From an uncultured Clostridium sp. (GTDB taxonomy: Bacteria > Bacillota > Clostridia > Lachnospirales > Lachnospiraceae), in contig CAMYAO010000001.1 of the NCBI GenBank assembly GCA_947253885.1, positions 1-64,000 of the forward strand: a stretch of 64,000 nt of DNA, given 5' to 3'. The notes below the pieces were generated by a model that did no database searches, was not told where the DNA came from, and saw nothing but the letters and a program-made list of their open reading frames with translations. Below, one piece after another: positions 50,302 to 60,300 of the stretch; positions within the stretch are counted from its first letter, which is position 1, and the number at the start of each line of letters is the position of its first letter. Position numbers and translations under genes: made by a program.

Positions 50302-52341
50302 ATGGAAACACGAAAAAGACAATATTCCTGGATAGGAAAAGTGATTGTGATTACCATGCAGGTTCTTTTCAGTCTTATTTTGACTTCCAGTACTATTGTT
50401 TTATCTACCTGTTTTAAAAATAATATGCTGAAAATGTCGGATCTTTCGAAAACTTCATTTGGAGATTCCGGTTTTTTTGAGTCGGAATTTTCACAAAAGG
50501 TCTCAGGGTTATTAGAGTATGTTACCTTAAAACAGAAATACGAATCAAACGGAAAATATGATAAAACACTGCCATCTACCAAGTGGGCGATCAAGCATAA
50601 TGTAAAGGGAATTGATAATTATCGACGTTATTTAAATGAGTTCGATACCGGAAGCAGTAACATGTATTACTATATTGAAGATACCAGCACCGGCCTCCAT
50701 TATACGAATATGAAAAATGTCAAGTCGGATGAAGAGGCTTACACCAAAGCGACAGCGTATGGGCATTATCTGACGTATGATGCGGCAACGATGAATTTTG
50801 ACTCCAATATAGGAGGTAGCAGAAAAGATTACTATAAAGATATTAGCAGATATGACCTGATAGATACGGGGAATCTGGTTTTAGTGGTTGCGGTAGACAA
50901 CAGCTTTTCAAAGATGGACGGCTTTCGAACTGCAAAACTGGAATATGAAAAAGTACAGCCATGGGCAAGAATGGCTTTGATTGGGCTGGTGGTCGGAACT
51001 GTCGGTTGGCTGATCTGTTTTGCGTTTATGACAGTTGTGGTGGGAAGATGTGCCGACAGAGAAACAATTAAAACATTGTTGTTCGATAAGATTCCGTCAG
51101 AGGCTTTGATTGTATTACTCCTGATTTCCATAAAGACGTTTGCTCAGAATCTGTCCAGTATTCGGCTAAAGGATTTTGATGTAATCGGCAGGATTGTGAC
51201 GTCCGGTACTTTGGGCATCGTGGGCACAGTTCTGGTAATGTTTTTTTATCTGAGTCTGGTTCGCAAAATCAAGGCGGAGAACTTTATCAATGGAAGTATT
51301 CTTTATTTTGTAATAAAAAATATCAGGTTTGTGATTTTGACAAAAAAGCGAGATGCACTGATTTGGGGACGTATGTTCTTTTTTATCGGCTCAATTGTGG
51401 TACTGGCATTTTTTGCTTTTTACAGCGGTTATATATGGAGCTATATCAGTCTGGGGCTGGTATTGATTGCCTGCCTGGGATACTATTCCAAAAAGATTGT
51501 GCAACTTAGAAAAATTGTGGAAGGATTGGATCGGATTCGTGACGGACAGTTGGACTACAAATATGATCTGTCGGAATATAACGGATTGGAAAAGATACTG
51601 GGAGAAAAAATCAATGAGATCGGAACCGGTTTAAAGAAAGCGGTGGAAGAAAGTGTTCGGGATGAACAGCTGAAGGCGAATATGATCACCAATGTTTCGC
51701 ATGATATCAAGACACCGTTGACATCGATTATTAACTATACGACGTTGTTGAAGCGGGAGCAGATTGACAATCCTCATGCCGTTGAATATATAGAAGTGTT
51801 GGAGAAGAAATCGATGAGGCTGAAGCGGCTGATGGAAGATTTGGTGGAAACCAGCCGTATTTCTTCTGGAAATGTTCAATTGAAGATGACACAGTTGGAT
51901 TTTGTGGAACTGGTTCGTCAGACCGGTGGAGAATACAATGAACGCTTCGATGAAAATCATCTGAGTGTGGTCAGTAAGTTTCCGAATCATCCGGTTTATA
52001 TTCAGGCGGACGGTCAGCAGCTTTGGAGAGTGATCGGAAATTTATACAATAATGCGGCAAAATATGCGATGCCGAATACCAGAGTACGGGTAGAGATCAC
52101 GCAGGAAGAGGATCAGGCGGTATTTATGATAAAAAATATATCGGCAGCCGTCTTAAATGTACCGACCGATCAGCTGACAGAACGGTTTGTTCGCGGAGAT
52201 GCATCCAGAAGTACACAGGGGCACGGACTCGGATTGTCTATTGCAAAAATGCTGGTAGATCTGATGGACGGAAGCTTTGTAATTGAAGTGGAGGATGATT
52301 TATTTATAGTAAAAGTCGGTTTTTCCTGTGAAAAAACTTGA
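50302..52341 (+). CDS. sensor histidine kinase, multi-spanning
   Basis: 679 residues. One N-terminal helix, an extracellular domain (~40-215), then about six further membrane helices (~220-400), a HAMP-like linker, dimerisation domain with H467 in NVSHDIKTPLTSIINYTTL, N-box GNLYNNAAKYA, G-box STQGHGLGLSIAKML. Phosphorylates the preceding regulator. The ligand is unknown; the extra helices are unusual compared with two-helix kinases and suggest sensing at the membrane. Confidence 0.9.
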   Translation: METRKRQYSWIGKVIVITMQVLFSLILTSSTIVLSTCFKNNMLKMSDLSKTSFGDSGFFESEFSQKVSGLLEYVTLKQKYESNGKYDKTLPSTKWAIKHNVKGIDNYRRYLNEFDTGSSNMYYYIEDTSTGLHYTNMKNVKSDEEAYTKATAYGHYLTYDAATMNFDSNIGGSRKDYYKDISRYDLIDTGNLVLVVAVDNSFSKMDGFRTAKLEYEKVQPWARMALIGLVVGTVGWLICFAFMTVVVGRCADRETIKTLLFDKIPSEALIVLLLISIKTFAQNLSSIRLKDFDVIGRIVTSGTLGIVGTVLVMFFYLSLVRKIKAENFINGSILYFVIKNIRFVILTKKRDALIWGRMFFFIGSIVVLAFFAFYSGYIWSYISLGLVLIACLGYYSKKIVQLRKIVEGLDRIRDGQLDYKYDLSEYNGLEKILGEKINEIGTGLKKAVEESVRDEQLKANMITNVSHDIKTPLTSIINYTTLLKREQIDNPHAVEYIEVLEKKSMRLKRLMEDLVETSRISSGNVQLKMTQLDFVELVRQTGGEYNERFDENHLSVVSKFPNHPVYIQADGQQLWRVIGNLYNNAAKYAMPNTRVRVEITQEEDQAVFMIKNISAAVLNVPTDQLTERFVRGDASRSTQGHGLGLSIAKMLVDLMDGSFVIEVEDDLFIVKVGFSCEKT

Positions 52342-52383
52342 TTTTCAAAATTTACCTATTTATACTTATAAAGTGAAGTCAAT

Positions 52384-52412
52384 GCCGACGGGGTTACTCG
52401 TCGGCTTATTTC
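52384..52412 (+). terminator. terminator of the two-component operon
   Basis: GCCGACG (52384-52390) pairs with CGTCGGC (52399-52405), then TTATTTCTT. Confidence 0.8.
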
Positions 52413-52434
52413 TTATTACCAGGAGGATATACAT

Positions 52435-54720
52435 ATGAAATTGCATGATACAGGTGTGTTCTTGATAAATGGAGAAGAGGTTATTCCGGCAGGTTCACAG
52501 GCACAGAAACAATTAAAGCAAAAAGTGGGGCAGGAGATTCGTCCGGAAGAAGCCGGAAAGGGAACAATCGCTTACGGCATTTTACAGGCTCATAATACTT
52601 CCGACAACATGGAGCAGCTTCAGATAAAGTTCGATCAGCTTGCGTCTCACGATATTACTTTTGTCGGGATTATTCAGACGGCGAGAGCATCCGGATTAGA
52701 GAAATTTCCGATTCCGTATGTATTGACCAACTGTCATAACAGCTTATGTGCAGTAGGCGGTACCATCAATGAGGATGATCATATGTTCGGATTATCTTGT
52801 GCCAAACGATATGGAGGGGTGTATGTACCCCCTCATCAGGCAGTTATTCACCAGTATGCGAGAGAAATGATGTCAGGTGGAGGCCGAATGATTTTGGGAT
52901 CGGATTCCCATACCCGTTACGGTGCACTCGGTACCATGGCGATGGGAGAGGGTGGTCCCGAACTGGTAAAACAATTATTGGGAAAAACTTACGATATAAA
53001 AAAGCCGGATGTGATTGCAATTGTATTGACCGGAGCACCGATAGCAGGAGTCGGTCCTCAGGATGTCGCTCTGGCAATTATTAAGGCTGTATTTGAAAAC
53101 GGCTATGTCAATAATAAGGTAATGGAATTTGTCGGTCCCGGAGTCCGGAATTTGAGTGCGGATTACAGGATCGGAATCGATGTTATGACCACAGAGACGA
53201 CCTGCCTCTCTTCTATTTGGCAGACAGATGAAACGATTCGGGAATTTTATGCAACTCACGGAAGAGTCGGAGACTACAAAGAACTGAAACCGGAAAATGT
53301 GGCATACTATGAGGGCTGTGTAGAAGTGGATCTGAGCACGATCCGACCTATGATCGCAATGCCGTTCCACCCGAGCAATGCATTTACAATTGAAGAGGTA
53401 AAGACAAATCTTTCCGATATCCTGCATCAGGTAGAGGAAAAAGCGGCGGTCAGTTTAGATAATGCAGTAGCATACAGTCTGCAGGATAAAATCCGAAACG
53501 GACAGTTATATGTAGATCAGGGTATTATTGCCGGCTGTGCCGGAGGAGGATTTGAGAATATCTGTGCGGCGGCAGATATTTTGGAAGGATATGATATCGG
53601 AGCTGATGAGTTTACCATGAGTGTGTATCCTGCCTCAATGCCGGTCTATATGGAATTAGTGAAAAATGGCACGGCAGCCAGAATCATGTCTACAGGTGCC
53701 ATTATGAAGACCGCATTTTGCGGACCTTGCTTCGGTGCAGGGGATACTCCTAGCAATAACGGATTTTCTATTCGTCATGCAACTCGTAATTTCCCTAACA
53801 GAGAAGGATCCAAGTTACAGAGCGGACAAATCTCATCGGTTGCATTGATGGATGCACGTTCAATTGCGGCAACGGCAAGAAACAAGGGCTATCTGACTGC
53901 AGCGACAGAATTGGATATAGAGTATAAGGGACCTGCGTACCATTTTGACAGCAGCATTTATGCAAATCGAGTGTTTGACAGTAAAGGTGTGGCAGATGCA
54001 TCTGTAGAGGTAAAATTCGGACCGAATATCAAAGATTGGCCGGAAATGAGTGCACTGACCGATCACTTACTGATTAAGGTAGTTTCAGAACTGCATGATC
54101 CGGTTACGACAACAGATGAGCTGATTCCTTCCGGAGAGACCAGTTCTTATCGTTCCAATCCTTTGGGACTTGCAGAATTTGCACTTTCCAGAAAGGATCC
54201 GGAATATGTCGGACGGGCAAAAGCGGTTCAGTTGGGAGAAAAGGCAAGGATTGCCGGAGAGGATGTATATAAAGCACTGCCGGAAGCAGAGGAGATGATG
54301 GCTGCCATACAGCAGGATTTTCCGGAAGTTTCTTTCTCCAATATGGGAATTGGCAGTACCATCTTTGCTGTAAAGCCGGGAGACGGTTCTGCACGCGAAC
54401 AGGCGGCATCCTGTCAGAAGGTATTAGGCGGCTGGGCTAATATTGCAAATGAGTATGCGACCAAACGATACCGCTCCAATCTGATCAACTGGGGCATGCT
54501 TCCATTTATCATTTCGGAAGGAAAGCTGCCATTTCAAAACGGAGATTATTTGTTTCTGCCGAATGTGAGAAAAGCTATCAGTGATTGTGCGGACAGTTTT
54601 ACCGCCTATGTTGTAAAAGACGGAAAACTGGAACCGTTTACACTTCAAATGGGAGCATTGACGGAAGACGAAAGAACTATTATTTTAAAAGGATGTTTGA
54701 TTAATTATTACAGGGGATAG
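52435..54720 (+). CDS. aconitase-family hydratase
   Basis: 761 residues. [4Fe-4S] hydro-lyase of the AcnA superfamily; citrate/isocitrate isomerisation is the default role. Cluster Cys are seen at C368 (GCAGGG), C429 and C432 (CGPCFG). Other landmarks: GSDSHTRYGALGTMAMGEGG, TGAPIAGVGPQDVALAIIKA. It belongs to a clostridial subgroup often annotated only as hydratase, so a related 2-hydroxy tricarboxylate may be the true substrate. ATG 52435 follows AGGAGG. Confidence 0.85.
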   Translation: MKLHDTGVFLINGEEVIPAGSQAQKQLKQKVGQEIRPEEAGKGTIAYGILQAHNTSDNMEQLQIKFDQLASHDITFVGIIQTARASGLEKFPIPYVLTNCHNSLCAVGGTINEDDHMFGLSCAKRYGGVYVPPHQAVIHQYAREMMSGGGRMILGSDSHTRYGALGTMAMGEGGPELVKQLLGKTYDIKKPDVIAIVLTGAPIAGVGPQDVALAIIKAVFENGYVNNKVMEFVGPGVRNLSADYRIGIDVMTTETTCLSSIWQTDETIREFYATHGRVGDYKELKPENVAYYEGCVEVDLSTIRPMIAMPFHPSNAFTIEEVKTNLSDILHQVEEKAAVSLDNAVAYSLQDKIRNGQLYVDQGIIAGCAGGGFENICAAADILEGYDIGADEFTMSVYPASMPVYMELVKNGTAARIMSTGAIMKTAFCGPCFGAGDTPSNNGFSIRHATRNFPNREGSKLQSGQISSVALMDARSIAATARNKGYLTAATELDIEYKGPAYHFDSSIYANRVFDSKGVADASVEVKFGPNIKDWPEMSALTDHLLIKVVSELHDPVTTTDELIPSGETSSYRSNPLGLAEFALSRKDPEYVGRAKAVQLGEKARIAGEDVYKALPEAEEMMAAIQQDFPEVSFSNMGIGSTIFAVKPGDGSAREQAASCQKVLGGWANIANEYATKRYRSNLINWGMLPFIISEGKLPFQNGDYLFLPNVRKAISDCADSFTAYVVKDGKLEPFTLQMGALTEDERTIILKGCLINYYRG

Positions 54721-54748
54721 AAGCTATCCTTTGGGGGAAGGTGGATAG

Positions 54749-56020
54749 ATGGATCAAGAAAAAAAAGAAAAAAATCAACAGTCTTTATGGGATTTTCGGG
54801 TATATATGCCGGTAATTCTTGCAGTGATCGTAATCATTGCCGTGTCAATTGTTATTTTCTTTGCGGTATTTCGGATACAGGTGATCGGGAATTCACTGAA
54901 GACATTGTTTACAACTTTGCAGGCGATTGTGATCGGGTTTGTACTGGCATATTTATTAAACCCGATTATGAAGTTCTTTGAAGATCGATACCGCAGGCTG
55001 TTTTATAAAAAGACAGAGATACTTACCGGAAAGCAGCGAAAACACCTTCGGGCAATTTCGGTTGCGACTACCATGCTGGTATTTCTGGCAGCGATTACCG
55101 TATTGCTGGGGGTGTTGGTTCCGCAGATTGTATCCAGTGTGGAAGATCTGATTGCCAGCTTCAACACAAAGATCAACAATCTGGAATCCTACTTAAATAA
55201 GTTTGTAAAAAATAATCCGAATATAGAGGCACAGGTAACCAATATCACAAGTCAGATTGCAACTTATACTAAAACGTGGTTAAAGAAGACCTTCCTTTCC
55301 GGAAATACGGAGTGGTTTACGACCATTACAACCGGGATTATGTCTGTGGTGAAAGCAGTATTCAATACTATCGTGGGACTGATCGTATGTGTTTATATTT
55401 TGCTGAGAAAAGAAATTTTCATCGGTCAGGCAAAGAAGATCAATTATGCATTTTTCTCTCCGCGAAAAGGAAATATTGTTATGGAAGTTGTGAGAAAGGC
55501 AAACAGCATTTTTGGCGGTTATTTTGTCGGAATGATTATTGATGCGATCTTTGTCGGAGTAATATGTCTGATCGGAATGATTATTTTAAAAATGCCGTAT
55601 GCACCGTTGATTGCATTGATCATTGCATTTACAAATGTGATTCCGATGTTCGGACCGTACCTCGGAGCTATTCCGAGTGCAATCTTGATTTTAAGTGTCA
55701 GTCCTGTCAAGGCGATTATCTTTTTGATTTTTATTTTGGCGTTGCAGCAGTTTGACGGAAATGTAATGAATCCGAAAATTATAGGAGACAATATCGGAAT
55801 GTCTCCGTTTTGGGTTATATTTGCAGTTATGTTTTTCGGAAAAGGATTCGGTCTGGTAGGAATGGTAGTGGGTGTTCCTATTTTTGCGATGGTGTATTAT
55901 ATTATAAAGAGGGTTGTAGAGCACTGCTTGAGAAAGAGAAAGCTTCCGGATGATACCGTATCTTATATAGATGCAGATATTGTGGACAGGAAGACAAATC
56001 GCATTATAAAAAAGAGGTGA
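54749..56020 (+). CDS. AI-2E family transporter (PerM-like)
   Basis: 423 residues with ~8 membrane helices. Family signs: VIGFVLAYLLNPIMKFFEDR and NVIPMFGPYLGAIPSAILIL and QFDGNVMNPKIIGDNIGMSP. Family substrates include autoinducer-2 and Na+/H+, so function is open. Start lies beside an inverted repeat (CTATCC 54724-54729/GGATAG 54743-54748) that loops out the ribosome site. Confidence 0.88.
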   Translation: MDQEKKEKNQQSLWDFRVYMPVILAVIVIIAVSIVIFFAVFRIQVIGNSLKTLFTTLQAIVIGFVLAYLLNPIMKFFEDRYRRLFYKKTEILTGKQRKHLRAISVATTMLVFLAAITVLLGVLVPQIVSSVEDLIASFNTKINNLESYLNKFVKNNPNIEAQVTNITSQIATYTKTWLKKTFLSGNTEWFTTITTGIMSVVKAVFNTIVGLIVCVYILLRKEIFIGQAKKINYAFFSPRKGNIVMEVVRKANSIFGGYFVGMIIDAIFVGVICLIGMIILKMPYAPLIALIIAFTNVIPMFGPYLGAIPSAILILSVSPVKAIIFLIFILALQQFDGNVMNPKIIGDNIGMSPFWVIFAVMFFGKGFGLVGMVVGVPIFAMVYYIIKRVVEHCLRKRKLPDDTVSYIDADIVDRKTNRIIKKR

Positions 56021-56024
56021 TAGA

Positions 56025-58427
56025 GTGGATCGGTATGAATATAAGTTAAAATTAGAAAAAATCACAAATTTCTACCAAAGCGGAGAATATACTTCTGCGG
56101 CATCTTTTGCAGATGAAATCAATTGGGGCAGGGTGCGAAGCGTTCGTACACTTTCTATGGTGGGAAAGGTTTATATGAAGCTAAACCGCTATCAGGATGC
56201 AAAGCAAATGTTTGAACTGGCATACAGTCACAATCCTTCCAGCAGATCTGTTTTAAACTATCTGGCACAGATTTGTATTGAATTGAAAATTGTAGAGGAA
56301 GCGGAAGAGTTTTATCAGGAATTTGAAGAACTTTCTCCGAGAAGTAATACCAGATATATCCTTCAATATAAATTGGCAAATTTAAAAAATGCATCGGATG
56401 ATGAAAAAATCAGAATATTGGAAGCTTTCAAAAAGCAGGATGAGATGGAAGAATATTCTCTGGAACTGGCAAAACTGTATGATAAAGTAGGGCGGATAGA
56501 GGACTGTATCGATACCTGTGATGATCTGATTCTGTGGTTTGGAGACGGGGAATATGTAAAAGCGGCGATGGAACTGAAAATGGTATATCGTCCTTTGTCT
56601 CCGAGTCAGGAAGCGAAATATAAGAAAATTCAGCAGGCGGAAGCAGAAAATGTTTTGATTGCGGCAGAAGTGGAGCAGCAGGAAGAATCGACAGAAGAGA
56701 CAAAAGAGGCAACTGAAGAAAACGAATCACAAGAAGATGCAGGTGTTCCGGAAGATGCATTTGAAGCAGAGTCGGTCACTGAGTTGGAGTCTGTTCCGGA
56801 AGCAGAGGAAGAGACTGCCAAGGATGCCTTTTTGGAGCATAAAGAGGAGATTGTGCAACAGCAGGAAACTGAGCCTGTCGCAACGATTCGGTTGACGACA
56901 CCGGAGATTGATCGGGTGGAATCCGCATTGGCAGATATCAGCTCAAATTTGGGAAGCAGTGTTCAGCAGGAAAAGATTGCATTGGAGCCTTTCAAAACCA
57001 GAAATGATGTCGATCCGGAATACCTGTATCAGGACGAAACAGTCGGAGTAATCAACACTCTTTATATTCGGGATACATTAAATAGGCACAGAAAAGTGGT
57101 CAAAAAAGCAGACTCTCCTGAGGTTATTCTGGGAGAGATGACACAGATCGCAAAGTTGGTTGAGGATATTCCGTTTTTAAAAGCAATTGTAGAAGAAGAA
57201 AAAGAATATCAGCCGGAAAAAATCAATGAAGAGGTAGATCAGGCAGTTACAGAAGAGTTCCACAGCAGTTTGGCCAGAGAGGAGACGGCTGCTTCCTATT
57301 GGGATAAAACAAAGGTGGCTGCGGAAATCGCAATTGCCGATGCGGAAGAAAAAAAACTGGAGTTATCCAGAAGCCGGGCACTGCACGGTATTGATGCATT
57401 AAAAAGAGCACTGTTTGAAAAAGTTCCTCTGTTAGAAAAAACGGAGGTAAAACTTTCAGAGGATCTGAAATTAGATCCCCCTCCGGTTGTAAATTCTGAA
57501 TCTGCAAAGGATAGTACAACGAGAGTGGAATTAGAACAAAAAACAAAGACTATCGAAGAAAAGCTGGCGGCGGCAAATGATTCGATTCGTCATAAATTGC
57601 AGAAAGAGACCAGTCAAGAGGAGCACACACTTCCGGAGATTTCTTTTGCAGAAAGAAGCAGCATTCGTTTGAGTCCGAGTCAGAAAGAGCTATTTTCCTA
57701 TTTTATTTCTGTTCCGGGTATGGAAGAGCAGATCAGTCAATTGGTTGCAAGTGTCGCATCAAAAACAGGAAGGGCGGTTACGTCCAGAAGAGGAAACATT
57801 ACGATCACAGGTTCTGACGGAAGCGGAAGGACGGTGTTGGCAACCAGCTTAATAAAAACAATTCAGGAAACTATCGGAAATGAGGAAGCCAAAATTGCAA
57901 AGATTCAGGCAGGCAGCTTGAATAAAAAAAATTTTGCAATGCTGGTACCGAAAGTTGCGGGAGGATATCTTATTATTGAACATGCCGGTATGCTTGAGCG
58001 GGAGACAATTCAGAAGATGTCTTCCGTAATGGAAAAAAATACTAAGGGACTGGTTATCCTTTTAGAGGATACAAAAGAGAAAATTCGTTCCGTATTAAAT
58101 CTGGATACCGCATTTGCAGAGAAATTTACCGATCAGATACATATTCCGCCGTTTACAATTGATGAGCTGGTAATCTTCGGAAAAGCCTATGCAAAAGAAG
58201 TGGAATGCAAAATTGATGAAATGGGAGTGCTTGCTCTGTATAATCGAATCAGTGCAATACAGAAGGCAGATCAGCCGACTGCTTTGACGGAGATCAAAAC
58301 CATTGTAGACGGAGCGATTACGAAAGCGGAACGACGTGAAGGAAAGAGTGCATTTGCCAGAAAGCTGTTCAGAAAGAAATATGCAAAAGAGGCATATCTT
58401 GTGCTGAAAGAAGAAGATTTTATATAA
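56025..58427 (+). CDS. TPR protein with degenerate P-loop ATPase-like domain
   Basis: 800 residues. GTG start 56025 behind AAAGAGGTGA, four bases after the transporter gene. Residues ~1-190 are TPR-like helices (GKVYMKLNRYQDAKQMFELA), ~215-300 a Glu-rich disordered stretch, ~560-720 an AAA-like fold. The P-loop reads GSDGSGRT, with Arg (AGG codon) where Lys is required, and the Walker B region GGYLIIEHAG lacks the normal Asp-Glu. It is probably a scaffold rather than an active ATPase. Family not recognised. Confidence 0.7.
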   Translation: MDRYEYKLKLEKITNFYQSGEYTSAASFADEINWGRVRSVRTLSMVGKVYMKLNRYQDAKQMFELAYSHNPSSRSVLNYLAQICIELKIVEEAEEFYQEFEELSPRSNTRYILQYKLANLKNASDDEKIRILEAFKKQDEMEEYSLELAKLYDKVGRIEDCIDTCDDLILWFGDGEYVKAAMELKMVYRPLSPSQEAKYKKIQQAEAENVLIAAEVEQQEESTEETKEATEENESQEDAGVPEDAFEAESVTELESVPEAEEETAKDAFLEHKEEIVQQQETEPVATIRLTTPEIDRVESALADISSNLGSSVQQEKIALEPFKTRNDVDPEYLYQDETVGVINTLYIRDTLNRHRKVVKKADSPEVILGEMTQIAKLVEDIPFLKAIVEEEKEYQPEKINEEVDQAVTEEFHSSLAREETAASYWDKTKVAAEIAIADAEEKKLELSRSRALHGIDALKRALFEKVPLLEKTEVKLSEDLKLDPPPVVNSESAKDSTTRVELEQKTKTIEEKLAAANDSIRHKLQKETSQEEHTLPEISFAERSSIRLSPSQKELFSYFISVPGMEEQISQLVASVASKTGRAVTSRRGNITITGSDGSGRTVLATSLIKTIQETIGNEEAKIAKIQAGSLNKKNFAMLVPKVAGGYLIIEHAGMLERETIQKMSSVMEKNTKGLVILLEDTKEKIRSVLNLDTAFAEKFTDQIHIPPFTIDELVIFGKAYAKEVECKIDEMGVLALYNRISAIQKADQPTALTEIKTIVDGAITKAERREGKSAFARKLFRKKYAKEAYLVLKEEDFI

Positions 58428-58440
58428 AGGAAGAGAGAGT

Positions 58441-58992
58441 ATGAACGAATTTTTAACATTGGTACACAATCTGGATGCGAGCATTCTGTTATTTATTCAG
58501 GAGCATCTGAGACAGGAGTTTTTAACACCGATCTTAACGCTTATTACAAAATTGGGAGATAAGGGAATCTTCTGGTTAGCAGTATCTGTTATTATGCTGA
58601 TTCCAAAGAAAACAAGAGGGATAGGATTTTTATCGATTGTTGCAATTGCAATCAATTACGGTATATGTAACCTGTGCTTAAAGAATCTTGTAGAGCGGAT
58701 TCGACCATATGAATCGGTGGAAGGATTAAAATTACTTGTACACAGAGCGAGCGATTGGTCTTTCCCTTCCGGTCACGCCTCTTCCTCTTTTGCGGCGGCA
58801 GTTGTTTTCTACCGTTGCTTAAAGAAAAAGTGGTTGGGTGTATGTGCATTAATCTTAGCGGCATTGATCGCATTTTCAAGATTATATGTGGCGATTCACT
58901 ATCCTACCGATGTAATTATCGGAGGTGCAATCGGAGCTTTGGTAGGCTTCCTGGTAGTGCAAACATTGGGAAGAAATATAAAAAAAAGATAA
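58441..58992 (+). CDS. PAP2-family membrane phosphatase
   Basis: 183 residues, 5-6 helices. Three catalytic motifs intact: KNLVERIRP, PSGH in SFPSGHASSSF, and SRLYVAIHYPTD. Likely undecaprenyl pyrophosphate or lipid phosphate phosphatase at the membrane, tied to cell-wall lipid recycling. Confidence 0.92.
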   Translation: MNEFLTLVHNLDASILLFIQEHLRQEFLTPILTLITKLGDKGIFWLAVSVIMLIPKKTRGIGFLSIVAIAINYGICNLCLKNLVERIRPYESVEGLKLLVHRASDWSFPSGHASSSFAAAVVFYRCLKKKWLGVCALILAALIAFSRLYVAIHYPTDVIIGGAIGALVGFLVVQTLGRNIKKR

Positions 58993-59005
58993 AGGATACA
59001 AACCG

Positions 59006-59046
59006 GAGTTGTACGGATCACAAGACGGATCTGTACAACTCTTTTT
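59006..59046 (+). terminator. terminator after PAP2 gene
   Basis: GAGTTGTACGGATC (59006-59019) pairs with GATCTGTACAACTC (59028-59041), then TTTTT. Confidence 0.93.
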
Positions 59047-59191
59047 GTATGAAAATAAATACAAACCGGATTTTTTCTATATGTAGGGGAAGTTTATACC
59101 TAACATGGGATATATGGTATTCTCAGAGAATTTCAGATGAAATACTCCCCGGCACGAACATCTTTTCGCATTGTGAAGTTATGACAACAAT

Positions 59192-59207
59192 GTTACAATC
59201 TAGTAAC
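59192..59207 (+). promoter_or_regulatory. palindrome upstream of the wall hydrolase
   Basis: GTTAC (59192-59196) and GTAAC (59203-59207) form a dyad in the promoter zone; A+T-rich TATAAA/TAATAT follows. Could be a regulator site; no known consensus is matched. Confidence 0.35.
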
Positions 59208-59242
59208 AGAATGTAATATAAAGTAATATATGGGAGAAAACT

Positions 59243-60244
59243 ATGAGAGGGAAAAAGATACTCGCTATTTGTATGGCAGCATTAACGGGGATTTCTATTA
59301 TGCCGATACAACAAGCTTCAGCAGCGTCTAAGAGCAGTTTTATTTCGGAACTGCGCAGGATTGCAAATGATAATCGCCACGGCTACAGTAAGAAAAATCG
59401 TTGGGGACTGGATTATGATTGTTCCTCCTATGTTATTACCGCTTTAAAAAGAGCCGGTTATCAGACCGGAGGAGCCTCTTTTACCGGCAATATGCAGTCG
59501 AAACTGGGTGCATGCGGTTTTACATATTATTCTGCCGCTCAACTTGGAGGACTGTACACCTCTTCTTCCTTGAAAGTAGGAGATATCCTGTTGGCACTGA
59601 CACACTGTGAAGTTTATATCGGTAACAATCTGCGGATCGGTGCACATAAAGACTATGACAGAAAAACGGGAGATTCCAGTGGTCGGGAGATCAGCACCGC
59701 AAGGTATTCTTACTGCGGCTGGTATGGAGTATTGCGTTATACCGGTGTGAATTCGACATCTAATACGATTCGTTCAAAGAAAACATACGTATCTGCATCT
59801 TTATATAGTTCCAATAAAAAGACCGGTGCTTATAAAACGATTTCCAGTGTAAGACTTCGCAGAAAGGCTTCTCTGTCTTCTGCAGTGGTCGCACAGGTCA
59901 GCAATGGAAAGAAGCTGAAAATCTCCAAAGTATCCGGTTACTGGGGAAAGACCAAGGTGTCCGGTTACAACGGTTGGATTGCCATGAAGTATCTGACTCC
60001 GGTCAAAGCAAAGACAAAAGCGGCAGCGGCAAAGAAAAAGAAAGCAAAGGCAAAAACCTATATTTATAAAACAAAATTAAATATCAATATTCGTTCCAAA
60101 TGCAAGGCCGGTTCGACGGTTCTAAAAAGTCTGGCACAGGGAAAAAAGATAAAGATATTAAAGATAAAAAACGGTTGGGGACAGATAAAAGTCGGAAAGA
60201 AAACCGGTTGGGTCTCTTTGATGTATTGTAAAAAAGTAAAATAA
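59243..60244 (+). CDS. secreted cell-wall amidohydrolase with two SH3 domains
   Basis: 333 residues. Signal peptide to ~30 (QQASA). Catalytic NlpC/P60-like (Amidase_5-like) domain at ~30-170, with nucleophile Cys in DYDCSSYVITALKRAG and His in LALTHCEVYIG. Then two bacterial SH3b domains (~185-250 VRLRRKASLSSAVVAQVSNG; ~275-333 LNINIRSKCKAGSTVLKSLA) that bind wall. Lys/Ala-rich linker between. It cuts peptidoglycan stem peptides or cross-links outside the cell. Single gene between two terminators. Confidence 0.88.
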   Translation: MRGKKILAICMAALTGISIMPIQQASAASKSSFISELRRIANDNRHGYSKKNRWGLDYDCSSYVITALKRAGYQTGGASFTGNMQSKLGACGFTYYSAAQLGGLYTSSSLKVGDILLALTHCEVYIGNNLRIGAHKDYDRKTGDSSGREISTARYSYCGWYGVLRYTGVNSTSNTIRSKKTYVSASLYSSNKKTGAYKTISSVRLRRKASLSSAVVAQVSNGKKLKISKVSGYWGKTKVSGYNGWIAMKYLTPVKAKTKAAAAKKKKAKAKTYIYKTKLNINIRSKCKAGSTVLKSLAQGKKIKILKIKNGWGQIKVGKKTGWVSLMYCKKVK

Positions 60245-60249
60245 AAAAG

Positions 60250-60300
60250 AAATCGGCATCATTAGAAATAAAACTGATGATGTCGATTTATTATTTTTTT
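60250..60300. terminator. bidirectional terminator
   Basis: AAATCGGCATCAT (60250-60262) pairs with ATGATGTCGATTT (60277-60289), with T-rich tails on both strands, between convergent genes. Confidence 0.85.
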
